From Cystobasidiopsis lactophilus (Eukaryota; Basidiomycota; Agaricostilbomycetes; Agaricostilbales; Chionosphaeraceae), in assembly GCA_001599975.1 (NCBI GenBank), contig BCIO01000002.1:3483883-3547882 (forward strand): a stretch of DNA of 64,000 nt, given 5' to 3'. Position 1 is the first letter of the stretch; the number at the start of each line of letters is the position of its first letter. Shown here piece after piece: positions 1 to 10,234 of this stretch. The translations under genes were made by a program, and so were the position numbers. The notes beneath the pieces are model-generated. The model worked only from the letters and a program-made list of their open reading frames with translations, was not told where the DNA came from and made no database searches.

Positions 1-712
1 CAGGCAGCTCTCGGCCCTCCACCCCCGTCTCTAGCCTCAAGAAGAAAAGCCTTACGTCCTCATTCAAATCCCCCGTCATCAAGAGCACCCTCAAACCCGG
101 CGAACCGGCTGCGGCTGCTTCTTCGTTCTCGCAACTCACCTCCGAAATTCGATCGCTCGAGCAGCGCGTCAACATGCTTCAGAATGCCATTCAAGTCAAA
201 CACGCAAACGACAATGACGGCCCTACGAGCGATCAAAGGTTACGAGAACTGATTGACAAATGGAAGGCGGCGGGGCAGCAAGCTGCGGACGAATTTTGGA
301 CAATAGCGGGCATGTCGGACTCGCGCCCCGAGCCTCGATACCAGTCGACTTCGCACTGGGGCTGGAACGAGCGCGGCAGCGATGATGAGGACGGCGGACG
401 CGAGCCTCGAAGCGAAGCTCAGGTCAAAGCGGCTCGCCAGAGGCTGATGGAAATGTCGGACGACGAGGAGGAGCTGCCCGACCTGGATGAGGTCCTGAAG
501 AACTTTCCAGCGACCGCTACCATTGAGCGCTTGAAGCGTGAGGGAAATCAAGAGGCGTTGGACAAGCTGGTCGAACCTGGCGAGACGCCGAAGTGGAACG
601 TGAGTACTCTGCTTGACAGGATAGACGATGTTGATTGGGTCTACAGGTAGGAAGAATGGTCAGGATGATGGGCGTTGAGTTCGTTGACTTTCTGAAGCGC
701 CACCTGCCCTAG
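1..712 (+). CDS. Sfr1/Mei5-like recombination mediator, 5'-partial
   Basis: The frame is open from the left edge, so the start lies outside the window. An FKSPVIK segment sits in a basic, Ser-rich stretch, followed by a short helix and a conserved block (LRELIDKWKAAGQQAADEFW), an acidic linker and a C-terminal block. FKSP-type motifs and this coiled-coil/core order are typical of Swi5-dependent recombination repair protein 1 (Sfr1/Mei5), which partners Swi5 to help Rad51/Dmc1 in homologous recombination. The first exon ends at 599. A 47-bp intron (600-646, GTGAGT...TACAG) leads to a last exon reading VGRMVRMMGVEFVDFLKRHLP and TAG at 710-712. Without splicing the frame would stop at 650. The family call rests on motifs and is fairly good; the last intron is inferred. 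Confidence 0.7.
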
Positions 713-1024
713 CTGACTTCCTTCACCAGCCCCGAGCTGTTTGGTCAGTGCAAATGCTTGTTTTCGTTTTTTGCTGACGTTTCTACGTATAGGTTGGAAC
801 TCCGATGAAGAGAGTTGGGAATAAACGAAACACGGCTCTTTCGCCACTGCTTCAACAGTCGCCTGCCTCCCCCGTCTGGTTCCTTCCCTAGGTCACAATG
901 TAGTTCACCATTTCCTTGTACCAATAGAACGTGATTCGGAACGCGTAGAACCGTGTACATCCGAGCGATCAAGCGCAACAATTTCTTTTGACCCCACCCC
1001 GAGCGAAGCAAACTTGGGCAAATC

Positions 1025-2515
1025 ATGCAGTCGCTCAAAGCTGCCTGCTCAAGGACCGCGCGCACGTACTCGACTGCTGCCAACCACAATGTCAAGCTGG
1101 CCGGCATCGTCGGTGCGTCTCCTCTTCAGGCCAGATTCCCGCTGGGGAAAGCTCAAACTCGGATGTCACAGGAGCGGGCCAAATGGGACTTGGAATTGCC
1201 TTAGTGGCCGCTCGATATGCCAAAGTGGACGTCCTAGTTCACGATGCAAGCGAGAAGTCGCTGGCCAAGAGCCTGGCGTTCCTGGGTGCGGCGTTTCAGT
1301 CGAACAGTCAGATGGCTGGCGCTGAGATTCCTGACAGACACGCTGCTGGCGAAGGATGTCAAGAAGGGAAAGCTTTCTAATGAAGATGTGAGATCCCTGC
1401 CTTTCGAGCCGACGCTGTCCATTGTGAACCTGGCATTGCAGGCCAACGCAACCCGCCAGCGAGTGAAGACTGTTTCCTCCTTGCCAGAGTTCGGCGATGT
1501 CGACCTCGTTATTGAGGTAATAGGCTCAACATGGTCAGTAGTCGCCGCTGACGGAGCTGCAGGCTGTCAAAGAATCGTTGCCCGTCAAGCAGAGCGTGTT
1601 TGGAGAGCTCGCGAAGCACTGCAAAGCCGATGCGATCCTGGCTTCCAACACCTCCTCTATCAGTCTGACCAAGATTGCTGCCGCTGCCATTCGACCGGGT
1701 GAAGAAGCGGCTTCCTCGACCTCGCCTTCTCGTGTCGTGTTGGTGCTTTCCCTTTTGCGGTGGCTTTTGCTAATTGGCTACAATCAGCGGCCTTCATTTC
1801 TTTAACCCTGTGCCAGTAATGAAACTTTGCGAGCTCATCCAGCCTCTGCAAGCCAGCCAGGAGGTGGTCGACCGCGCAAAAGCCTTTGCCATCGCCTGCG
1901 GGAAGACAGTCACAACTTCCTTGGACACCCCAGGGTAAGACAATATGGTTTTAATTGTTATTTCGTGGTCCCATGAGCTAAAAAATTTCCACTCAGTTTT
2001 ATTTCGAACCGAGTATTGATGCCTTTCATCAACGAAGCCAGTCAGTCTCGTCTCTTTTGCGCTCGCTTCTTTACGATCTCATCGCGATTTGCATTTATAG
2101 TCATCTGCCTTGAATCTGTGCGAATAATGGCCTCATTGCGCGCCTGCGCACTTCACTAAACTACAGGCAGGGCATCGCCACCAAGGAGGACATCGACACC
2201 ACTTTGAAGCTGGGCATGAACCGTACGCCCCCAATTTCTTTCGTTTAAAAAACCAGTCTCACTGCGAGCTATGCAGACCCTATGGGCCCGCTCACGCTGG
2301 CTGACTTGTGAGCTCGCATTCCATTGTTCCGCTTTCAAACCTTAGACACTGACCAATGTTCCCCCAGCATTGGATTGGACACCTGCTACTCCATCATGCA
2401 AGTTCTGTTCGCTGAGACGGCCGACTCCAAGTACAGGCCCAGCGTTCTGCTTGGGCGCATGGTCGATGCCGGCTTCTACGGCAAAAAGAGTGGAAAGGGC
2501 TTCTTTGAATACTAG
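1025..2515 (+). CDS. 3-hydroxyacyl/3-hydroxybutyryl-CoA dehydrogenase, mitochondrial type
   Basis: The protein oxidises L-3-hydroxyacyl-CoA with NAD in fatty-acid or butyrate metabolism. The N-terminus ([17 protein letters not shown]) is basic and hydroxylated like a mitochondrial presequence. The Rossmann motif [12 protein letters not shown] follows, then [21 protein letters not shown], the catalytic-histidine stretch [15 protein letters not shown], and a C-terminal domain with [33 protein letters not shown] and [14 protein letters not shown] before TAG. Ten exons were placed: 1025-1112, 1172-1285, 1338-1387, 1442-1516, 1563-1738, 1788-1934, 1997-2040, 2101-2117, 2171-2222 and 2277-2307 joined to 2368-2515 by a further intron. 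Introns are 46-62 bp. One exon is only 17 nt. An Ala/Ser-rich insert of about 15 residues before VVGLHFF is seen in some fungal homologues. Confidence 0.9.
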
Positions 2516-2626
2516 GGGATCCTTTTGGGCTCATGAGGTTCTGTAAAATAAGGGAACTTGCATTGCCACAATTTCGCATTCGCCAAATGACGACGTAGCT
2601 CGTCTTCTTGTTCGACGCATCCCACC

Positions 2627-3712
2627 ATGTCCGAGTCCGACAGCTCCACCGCTGGCCTGTCAGCTGTCCGTTCATGCTTTAGAACCGGTCTTGACCTGCA
2701 GCTGATGCTCTCGGTGCTCCCGCCAGGCCCAGTTGCGCGCCAAAAAGCGACAGGACAAGATTCGAGCGGCCGCTGAAACCCGCATCAACAAGATCACAGT
2801 GGGCGCTCGAGGTGAAGAAGGCTCTTCGTACATCAAAAGTGATTGCCCCTCTTCTGCTGAAGCTGATCGCAAAGGCTCAATTGAGCGCTGCCAGATGACA
2901 CGCCATTCAACAAGCCTTCAACGACCCTCTCCGGCCCTGCGCCCGATCCAGACGACATTGACCTCTCTTTGACGTCTACCTCGCGCCCTGATACCAGCAC
3001 TGGTTTCGTCCCACCCCAAGACGGCGAATTTCCAGACCTAATGTCGGCCATGTTTGGCGGCGCTGGCAATCTGCCGCCCGAAATGGCCAACAACCCGCTC
3101 TTCGCCGCTTTCCAGAACATGTCCGGTGACGGCGCACAGCAGCAGCAGCAAATGATGCCGCCTCGCCCGAAAACCGCTGTGGAGAGGCTGCTGCCCTTGC
3201 TGCACTTGCTCAGCATGGTCGCTCTTTTGGCTTGGAGCGTCTGGAACGCGAGCACTTCGGTCGAGTGGGGTACTTTGCACGCCAGGCGATCGGCCAAAGA
3301 CTACGTGGAGCAGCTTGTCGGCTTCAGCAAGCCTCTGGTAGGAAACCTTTCGCTCGGCCTTCTCGAAAGCTCACTCAGACTTTATCCCACAGCCCTTGAT
3401 CTACGCCTTCATCACTGTCCAGCTCGTTCTCCAAACCCTGCAGTTGACGCTAGCCCAGGTGAGCCTGCAGTCCACTCGTCAGCTCTTGCGAAAGGGGAAA
3501 CTGATCCGAGGTCCACAAAGAACGCACCGCCGACGTCTGGCCTGTTGAGTACTGTCCTGCCCATGCTGCCGCACCCCATTGGTTTGTGGGTCAACACCGG
3601 CATCAAGTACTACGCCTTGGCGGGGACCGTGCTGGACGACTTGAGCGTGCTGTTGGTGGGCATCGGTCTGTTCGTAGCTTGGCAGCACTACAGTTCCGGG
3701 TCGGCGTTGTGA
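2627..3712 (+). CDS. GET2/CAMLG-like subunit of the tail-anchored protein receptor
   Basis: The N-terminal cytosolic segment, after an inferred first intron, reads AQLRAKKRQDKIRAAAETRI and continues NKITVGAR. This Arg/Lys-rich, RxxKIT-type motif is how Get2/CAML binds the Get3 ATPase carrying tail-anchored proteins. A low-complexity linker with PDLMSAMFGG and a Gln run follows. Three hydrophobic segments lie at the C-terminus: LLPLLHLLSMVALLAWSVW, a segment around LIYAFITVQLVLQTLQLTL that is visible only after splicing, and VLDDLSVLLVGIGLFVAW. Topology, length (about 300 residues) and the charged N-terminal motif fit an ER membrane Get2 subunit. Introns are inferred at roughly 2669-2730, 2811-2885, 3340-3391 and 3462-3520. 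The family is very divergent, so the call is by motif and topology, not by overall similarity. Confidence 0.6.
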
Positions 3713-3722
3713 AATAGAGAGA

Positions 3723-4078
3723 TCATTGGGTGTCTTCCAGCTCTTTCCAGCGGGCCTCGACGACCTGGCGCTGCTCCTTGGCCTTTTCGCGGTTCATCGC
3801 TGCTCGCTTGACCCTCTGTTTGGCCGGTCTTGAGCCTGCATTTCCTCCATGCTGCAGCAGAGGACTTGCCTCGGCTCTAAAGCACTTGTTCAAGACGTTC
3901 TTCTGGTCGTTGCATTGGCCCGTGAAGCGAGCGAGAAGGCCGCTGCGATGGCATTGGTCGAGCGCCTCGATCAAGTCGTGGCAAGCTTGATCCCTCGTCG
4001 ATCAGGCCAGGGCTTGGGTCACGAAAGAAACGTGTGCAGCTCACCTATGTGCTGGTGGGATGCGAGAGGCGGGTGCAT
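3723..4078 (-). CDS. CMC2: CMC2-like twin-CX9C protein, cytochrome oxidase biogenesis
   Basis: The spliced protein starts MHPPLASHQHIACHDLIEAL and carries two CX9C motifs: CHDLIEALDQC and CNDQKNVLNKC. These form the disulfide-bonded helical hairpin of small intermembrane-space proteins imported by Mia40. Cmc2 acts in assembly of cytochrome c oxidase. The C-terminus is a charged helix (VKRAAMNREKAKEQRQ). Exon 1 is 4045-4078 and intron 1 is 3986-4044 (59 bp). A second intron is inferred at 3816-3869 with a GC donor (GCAAGT) and ACAG acceptor. It is 54 bp, in frame and free of stops, so unspliced RNA would also translate; only removal gives the family sequence KCFRAERVKRAAMN. The stop TGA is at 3723-3725. 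Confidence 0.88.
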
Positions 4079-4613
4079 TGTGGCTGGCGAAGCTCAAGAG
4101 GCGAACATTGAATCGGCCCCAAATTTCGCCGGCTGCTCAAGACCCTCAAGCGGCTAGGATGTATATTACTGGTTCAGACAAAACGGTACTGCTCCCTCAA
4201 AAGGCCCTTTACCAACCCAGTACAGCAGTTGGCCAAAGAAAAAAAGTGTCCCTCCATGAGGCCCCGCCCAGGCTCTACCCCAGCCGCCTTTTGTTCACGG
4301 CGCGGCAAATTTCAAAGGCCCATCCTCTTGGTGCCAGCACTTGGGAGATAGGCGCTCGTGGACTGAAAAGCGGGCGGTTCGCGGGCGTGGCGGGCGTGGA
4401 GGTGAAGGCGCAAGGGGAGGCGCAAAACACGGGGCGGGTTTGCCAGGAGGCTGAAAGACAGAAATTCGTGGAGGATGGTTTGGTGGGAACGGAAGATAGG
4501 CTGGGTATCAAAGGCGTCTTGTTGTAAGACAGAAGAAGAAGGTCGTGCTGCATGAGACGTAAAAAAGAGATGGGCTGAGTTTGGCGGATCTGGACGGGCG
4601 CGGCGTTGCCTGG
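4079..4613. other. Intergenic region between CMC2 and the G gamma gene
   Basis: This 535-bp stretch is the promoter side of CMC2 and the 3' side of the G gamma gene, both read leftward. It has several overlapping open frames on both strands, but none has recognisable domains, composition or splice structure. No gene is called. Confidence 0.5.
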
Positions 4614-5153
4614 TCACTGCACACTGCAGCAGCCTCCTCCGCCTTGCGCCCCTCCCCCTGTTGTTCCTCCACTCCCAGAGTACGGGTCGTCCCTCTTGTC
4701 TAGCGGGCCCCACACAGACGGCACCTAGGAACAGTCGGAGGTCAGGCCGAAGAACTCCCGCGCATTAACATGGACAACAAGCGCACCAGCGTATCTTTTG
4801 TTACTGAGCAGTAGTTGATCAGGCTGTAGGAAGACGCGAGAGCAAAGCACAAGTCAGCAATCATGCGCTTGGACTCTCAAATGCGCGGAACGGAAGGAAG
4901 TCGAAAAGGCGTCCGTGCCATGCCCAGCCTCGCCATCCTCGCAGGCCGGGCTGCCCTGGCGCGCCTGCCGCTGACCCAGTGCACACCCAGCAAGCCAGTT
5001 GGTGTAGAGCACGCCGCGGAAGGGGAAGCTAGGAAGCAGGGGAGCGAGCATTCACCTTTTGGCTGCCTCCGACACCCTGACCCGCGTCCGGTCCAGGTCT
5101 TCCTTGAGGCGCTGGTTGTGTTCTGTGAGGCGCCGGAGCTTGAGCTCGGCCAT
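4614..5153 (-). CDS. Heterotrimeric G-protein gamma subunit (STE18-type)
   Basis: Three exons (5056-5153, 4787-4823, 4614-4724) give an 81-residue protein. The N-terminal coiled coil [20 protein letters not shown] and [27 protein letters not shown] is the typical gamma fold that pairs with G beta. After a Gly-rich stretch it ends CCSVQ. CSVQ is a CaaX box for prenylation, and the preceding Cys can be palmitoylated, which together anchor the beta-gamma dimer to the plasma membrane. In fungi this subunit works in pheromone or nutrient signalling. Intron 1 (4824-5055) is unusually long for this window at 232 bp; intron 2 (4725-4786) is 62 bp. Exon lengths add to 246 nt including the stop, and phases match. 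The gene is split so finely that no single open frame reveals it. Confidence 0.88.
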
Positions 5154-7208
5154 ACTCGACTTTTGCGGCCGCCTGCAACACCGGACCGATCAGCAACCCA
5201 AACAACGGGAAGGGGAGCAGCGGGTAGAAACAAGCAACGCACGCTGCAGACATGGCGGGCTGGCTTCTATCTCCCCCGGAGGCAGGCGATGGCAAAGGCC
5301 GACGTGTCCTCGGTCGCGGTCTGCGGTCACTGGGCGGCCAACTGGGGCTATGTTGAGCAGTCTGAGCTTCTAGGAGGTCGAAGCTCAGCTGGCGTCGCCT
5401 GGTCAGTGGTGGTGCATAAACTGTTTTGCAATTTCTCTCATGCTTGCGCCCGGTGCTTTCTATATGTGACATAGTTCATGGACAGCAGGAGAGCAGCCGC
5501 CCTAGAGCGGTCGCGTTCCCGAGACGTTTGGCCAATCGCATGCTCGCCCTCCGGACCAAATCTATCTCACGGCTTGCCCAATGCCGGTCGCCCTCTCAGG
5601 ATAAAGAAAGATCGAGGAGTGATTCCAGCTGCGTAAGGCTCGACAGGAGGCCCGGGACAGATGAGGGCCCGAGAGGGAAGGGCCCAGGGCGGGTGGCGTT
5701 GTGAGTGATGCATCTTCCCGGCCTGCCAGAGTTGTCGTGGAATCCAGCAGTACACACAGAGAAAAGCAGAGAATGTTCGTTTGCAGGCGGTCGTCACGGA
5801 AGCCTGGGGAACGTCGAGAGCCTGGCAAGCACTTCGAAAAGGTTGATCAGCAGCGAAGGCGTGCAGCACTCTGGCAAGTCTGATCCGATGTATCTTCACA
5901 AATGATGGCTCCAGGGCTGTCGGTCATTGATGATGGAGACTGACATCGACCAATTTAGGCGAACAAGTAGAAAAACCTGAATGCCGCAAACTTGGACAAT
6001 GTGGCGATTTGGCAAATGTTCGAAGTATGAGTGCGCCCAAGGACACTCCGCACATGCACCACAGTCAGTACCAATGGAAGGTGGTCGTAGTCAGAGGCAG
6101 CTTAGACGGCCCTGGCCAGCCTGTCGGCACGTCGCATGGACCTCTGCACAATTAGCTGGGCAAGTCGCAAACAGCAATGGGCTCCCGAGGTGCGATAGCA
6201 CGGCAGCAGTCCATGAGAGACCAGAATCAACAGGCGTCCTGGAGCGAAGAAATGGTGGCCATGCGAGAGTGAGAGCCTGAGGATGTAAAGTCTCCGTCCG
6301 GGCCGGTTCCCAGCGAGACCAGAGAGAGCCAACGTCTCTCTTTCCACCCACCAAGGAGCAACATCATTGGAAGCTAGCAGCGCTGCCTTGCTCTGTCCGT
6401 GATCTGATCTTGACCTTTAGCGCTTAGCTTTGGTTTCCAAGTGCCTTTGAGCGCCTCCTGATCCAATTCAGCTTCGAAACCAACCCAACCCCAAGTGATA
6501 GTGGCCAAGAAAAAGACGTGGACAATCTGCCTGCTTATAAGAGCATTGGTTCTGGACCCGGCGGCGGCTGCGGTGTCGCCACGCTTCGAAATGACTGCTC
6601 AACTCCAAAGTGTTCTCCTTGGTCCACCGACTTGCTTCTCACCTGCTTTCTTCTTGCTTCTGAACTTGCTGCATGTCGGGATTGAGGCTTGGTGGCAAAA
6701 GATGAACGATTTGCTGATCCTAGACACGGGCAAACTTTGGGTGGCCATGGTCAAGCTTTTGACCTAATACTCCAAGTCCGGGCTCCTTTTGCGCGATTTG
6801 TTCGTTAAATCGCGTAGCGCGCTGTTGTGCCCACTGCCCTCCCTATTCGTATGTGCTGGCGGGCTTAAGCGGCGCGAGGTCGACCTAAGCCACCGAACGA
6901 TAGGACTTCCGATGGACGCAAAGATCACCCGGCGGGGCAGCAATGATTATTGATTGCTGCGACCTGCTCATCAGATTGGCGGTTTCCCGACAATTTCGCC
7001 ACCGCAAAACAAAAAAATGTCTCGGTCGCTCGGCCTGCCCCCTTTCCACCACCTCCCGCCACCTCGACCTCGGGACCGGCGTCGCACATCGCCGTTTATT
7101 GTGTAACGACCTGTACACGGGTTGCTGCGGGTGTCTTGCGCACACTTCACCGCGCGCCAAGGCCCACAAACACCCTCCTGCACGTTACACCAATAATTTT
7201 GCAGGCTT
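5154..7208. other. Two-kilobase stretch with no recognisable gene
   Basis: This lies between the start codons of the leftward G gamma gene and the rightward Zn2Cys6 gene, so it holds both promoters. Open frames are short (under about 110 codons), overlap on both strands, and show no domain or family pattern. The longest plausible one (6495-6767, + strand) has a Leu-rich stretch but nothing else to support it. Long 5' untranslated regions, upstream exons or a non-coding transcript are possible. No tRNA-like or repeat structure was found. Confidence 0.5.
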
Positions 7209-9795
7209 ATGTCCGGGTCCCAAAAGAGGACCTTGACTGCAGCCTGCACATCTTGTCGCAAGAAGGTGAGCGTTCTAGCCAAGCTTGGGGAGCCATAGAC
7301 GGCAGGCAGCTGAAGACATCCGCCCCTTTCGCTGCACAGAAAGTAGTAGGCATAATTCTTCGCACCGTCGCTTTGCTCTTGTTCAATTTGGTATACGAGT
7401 AGCGATGTGACGGACGAACGCCTTGCGAGTAAGTTGAATGCCTGAGCGACATTTACACTCTTGACTAGACCATCGCCGGGCCTCTTGGTCTTCTTCTCTC
7501 ATAGACGCTGCTCTCGTACATCTATCGCGTCGATCCCTGTAGCCCTTGCTGAACACCTGATGATACAGGAGCCGACCGCGAGTGCATCTATGTCGACCGA
7601 GGCAGGTTCTTGTTTGAAGCTTCGTAGCTGCCTTTGCTCAAAACAAATGCTCGCCCTATTCAGGAGATGCGGAGCAACTTCGGTGAGTGCCGAGGTGCAT
7701 CTCCTCGCTGGAGCGTGCTGTTGACAATTGGATGACGCAGAGCTTATTGCGACCAGCTTGAGGCACAAATCAGTACGCCACTGTGCACCAGGCCTTGCTG
7801 CCTGCACTCTATCAAAATGAGACACAGATGATGCTTATGTTTCTCATGGACAGCCCATCTGCAGTCTGCACTGAAGGTGGCGACAGAACATACGTCCGCA
7901 GATGCGGACTCCGTCCCGGACGGCGTGACGCGACCGCTCTCGCCATCTGCCAGCGTCCCTCTATACTCCGCACAGAGCCCGATATCTCCTACATCCGAGG
8001 ATGGCCCTCTCTTGGCCGGCGCACTCGACTTCCCAGCACGGCTACCCGCAGATCAAGAAGCTTTGGCCAGTGACGCTTATTTCACCACCATCCACCGAAT
8101 CCTTCCCTTCCTGCACCGCAAACGAGTCGAAGAGCTTGCTTCCCGGCCTACCTCTCCCTCAGAACAGGCTTTGCTCTGTTTGATCATCGCCATTGGGCTC
8201 CCTTTGGCAAGCGATGCAGCGGCCCCATCCAGAGCAGCGGAGTACCACGCTCAGGCAGAAAAGCTATTATCAATAGGCGGGGATGGCCGCATCCAATCCG
8301 GGGCGGACGGCGGCGACAGCAGCGTCAGTCTGGTCCGCATGCAATGGTGCGCTTCCTCTCTTTATCATTCTCTCCATGGCGCGCGTGATCACCATGGACA
8401 CTGCAACAGCTTTCTCCTTATGGCTTTCATCGACTTTGGCAAGCGGCAAACACAGGTACGTTTGGCCCGTCCGCAAGATGCCATTGCCCGGCCTCAATCC
8501 TTTCCTTCTGGCAGCGCTACGTGGCGATGATTGTGAGGCCCTTCCCTAGGAGTGATAATCTGTTCTTGAATCTGTGATCACAGATCAGGGCCACCACGAT
8601 GGGCAATCTACTGGGCTATACAAGGCTCGACGAAAGTTCTTCAATACAGCACGTCGGATTGCCAAATCAGCAAATCCCGCTGTCCACGTGGGAGACTGTG
8701 CCGATTGAAGTGGTAGAGCGAGAGCTTTGTAGGCTCTCGCATCACGCATTGCGGTGTTCTCCGTTCATCAATTTCTCACACAGGTCGGCGGGCAATGTGG
8801 ACTGCGATCATTTTGGTGGGAATGGCCCCTCTTCTGTCTGCAAGTATGAGAGCTGACAATGTGACTGACTTGCGTAGGATACATACGCAGCTCAGCTCAT
8901 AGGTTTTGACCTGACATTGTCCGCCGACGCTAGCAGTCGACTGGCATTGCCAGCGCTCGATGACCTCTTCCAACTGTCCCAGCTGTCTCCAGCCGACAAC
9001 GCACCACTGTGGCCTGGACTACAGTCCGCTGCTGTCGACGTATTTGGGTGGAAATGCCGCACGGCCGCCCTCACCCGTAGGCTGTCCGCCAGCATGCTTG
9101 AGTCGCGAGCACTCCCCAACTCGCCGCCTGGCATCTTCTCACCCACCCTCATTTTAATGCCTGAACAAGTCGCGGCAATTGACAGCACGCTGGCGTGGTG
9201 TCAGGCAGCGGTGCGTGAGCTGCCCGAGGTCGCCGACTTTTCCGGCGGCCACGAAGAGTTCTTCAAGTACAACACGCCAAAGTGGTCGCTGCTTCTAGGT
9301 GAGCGCCAATTTTTGCTAGGGCTGTCCTTTGCTTAAGTCTCAGCGGCAGAATTGAACTACGTCGCCCTCACGGTGGTGAAGTACTTCAATGGCGGCCGGA
9401 TGCCACCACCCGTACGAAATAACCGCCTCTTCCAGCACAATCAGTTCATCGTTCAGTTCTGCCAGAGTTTCATTGCTCTGGCCCAGCTCTCGATGTCGCC
9501 CTTCGACGCGTTCACGGCATTCCCGCCGTGGATTGACGACTACTTGCGGCCGGCTTGCATGCCGCTGCTTTCCTACGGCGCTCCCTACGCCACTAGCTGT
9601 CCCAGATCATCCGCATTCTTTCCGAAGAGGGCTAATGATGGCCCGGCATCCGCGCCCGCTGCGCCACCCGGAGCTGACGCAGAGCCTGCCATCCTGAACA
9701 CATTCACAGAGGTGGATAAAGAGTTGGTTCGGGCCTCCATTCGGAGGATTCGCAAGCGATGGGCGCCGGAGGTGGCGGAGGACGCGGAGGTGTAG
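7209..9795 (+). CDS. Zn2Cys6 fungal transcription factor
   Basis: The start is MSGSQKRTLTAACTSCRKK. The zinc cluster is spread over five exons: 7209-7265, 7340-7345 (6 nt, AAAGTA), 7403-7428, 7505-7515 (11 nt) and 7569-7605. Joined, they give CTSCRKKKVRCDGRTPCERC followed by SRADREC, with all six cysteines at the canonical spacing C-x2-C-x6-C-x5-C-x2-C-x6-C that holds two zinc ions. A linker leads into the middle homology region from about 7877, with FTTIHRILPFLHRKRVEELA, ALLCLIIAIGLPLA and MAFIDFGKRQTQ, the usual regulatory domain of these factors. The C-terminal half includes WIDDYLRPACMPLLSYGAPY and ends TAG at 9793-9795. Exons between 8345 and 8880 were only partly resolved. Target genes cannot be told from sequence. 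Confidence 0.85.
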
Positions 9796-10234
9796 CGAGT
9801 CTGACGAGCTAACATTTGGCGAAGCGGGCAAGCTGAAGAGATTGTGCGCTTCAAAAAATCGTGTTTGTATTTTGAATAACGTTATTTATGAAGGAAAGTG
9901 GTTGACCGTTCGGCGTGTGTGAGAACGGCACTCAAGAAAAGCAAACAACGAGATGGGAATGGGAGCCTTTTTATCCTTCCCTCCCCGGCTTCGAACACAG
10001 ACGGCCACCCTCTGCCAGGCGATAGCGAGGATCACACAAACTGAGGGACGGCACAGCGTCCGTGGCACGTCTCGATCGAGGCGGCAAGCAGCATTGACAA
10101 CTTTGGAACGACTGGTTAGGCCGCGTGTATTTGTTGGCCAGTGTTTTTTTGACGGATGTGATGTGAAACTTGTTTGAGGAATGTTTGAGGAGTATTTTGG
10201 CTGTACAAGAAGAAGGGCGGCGGCAAGTGGCGTC
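9796..10234. other. Tail-to-tail spacer
   Basis: This 439-bp stretch separates the stop codons of two convergent transcription-factor genes. It is T/A-richer than the flanking coding DNA near 9850-9890 and 10130-10200, as expected for 3' untranslated regions. No gene is seen. Confidence 0.5.

Noticed and set aside
6495-6767. 90-codon frame with a hydrophobic stretch
   Set aside because: No start context, family or splice support; similar frames occur by chance.
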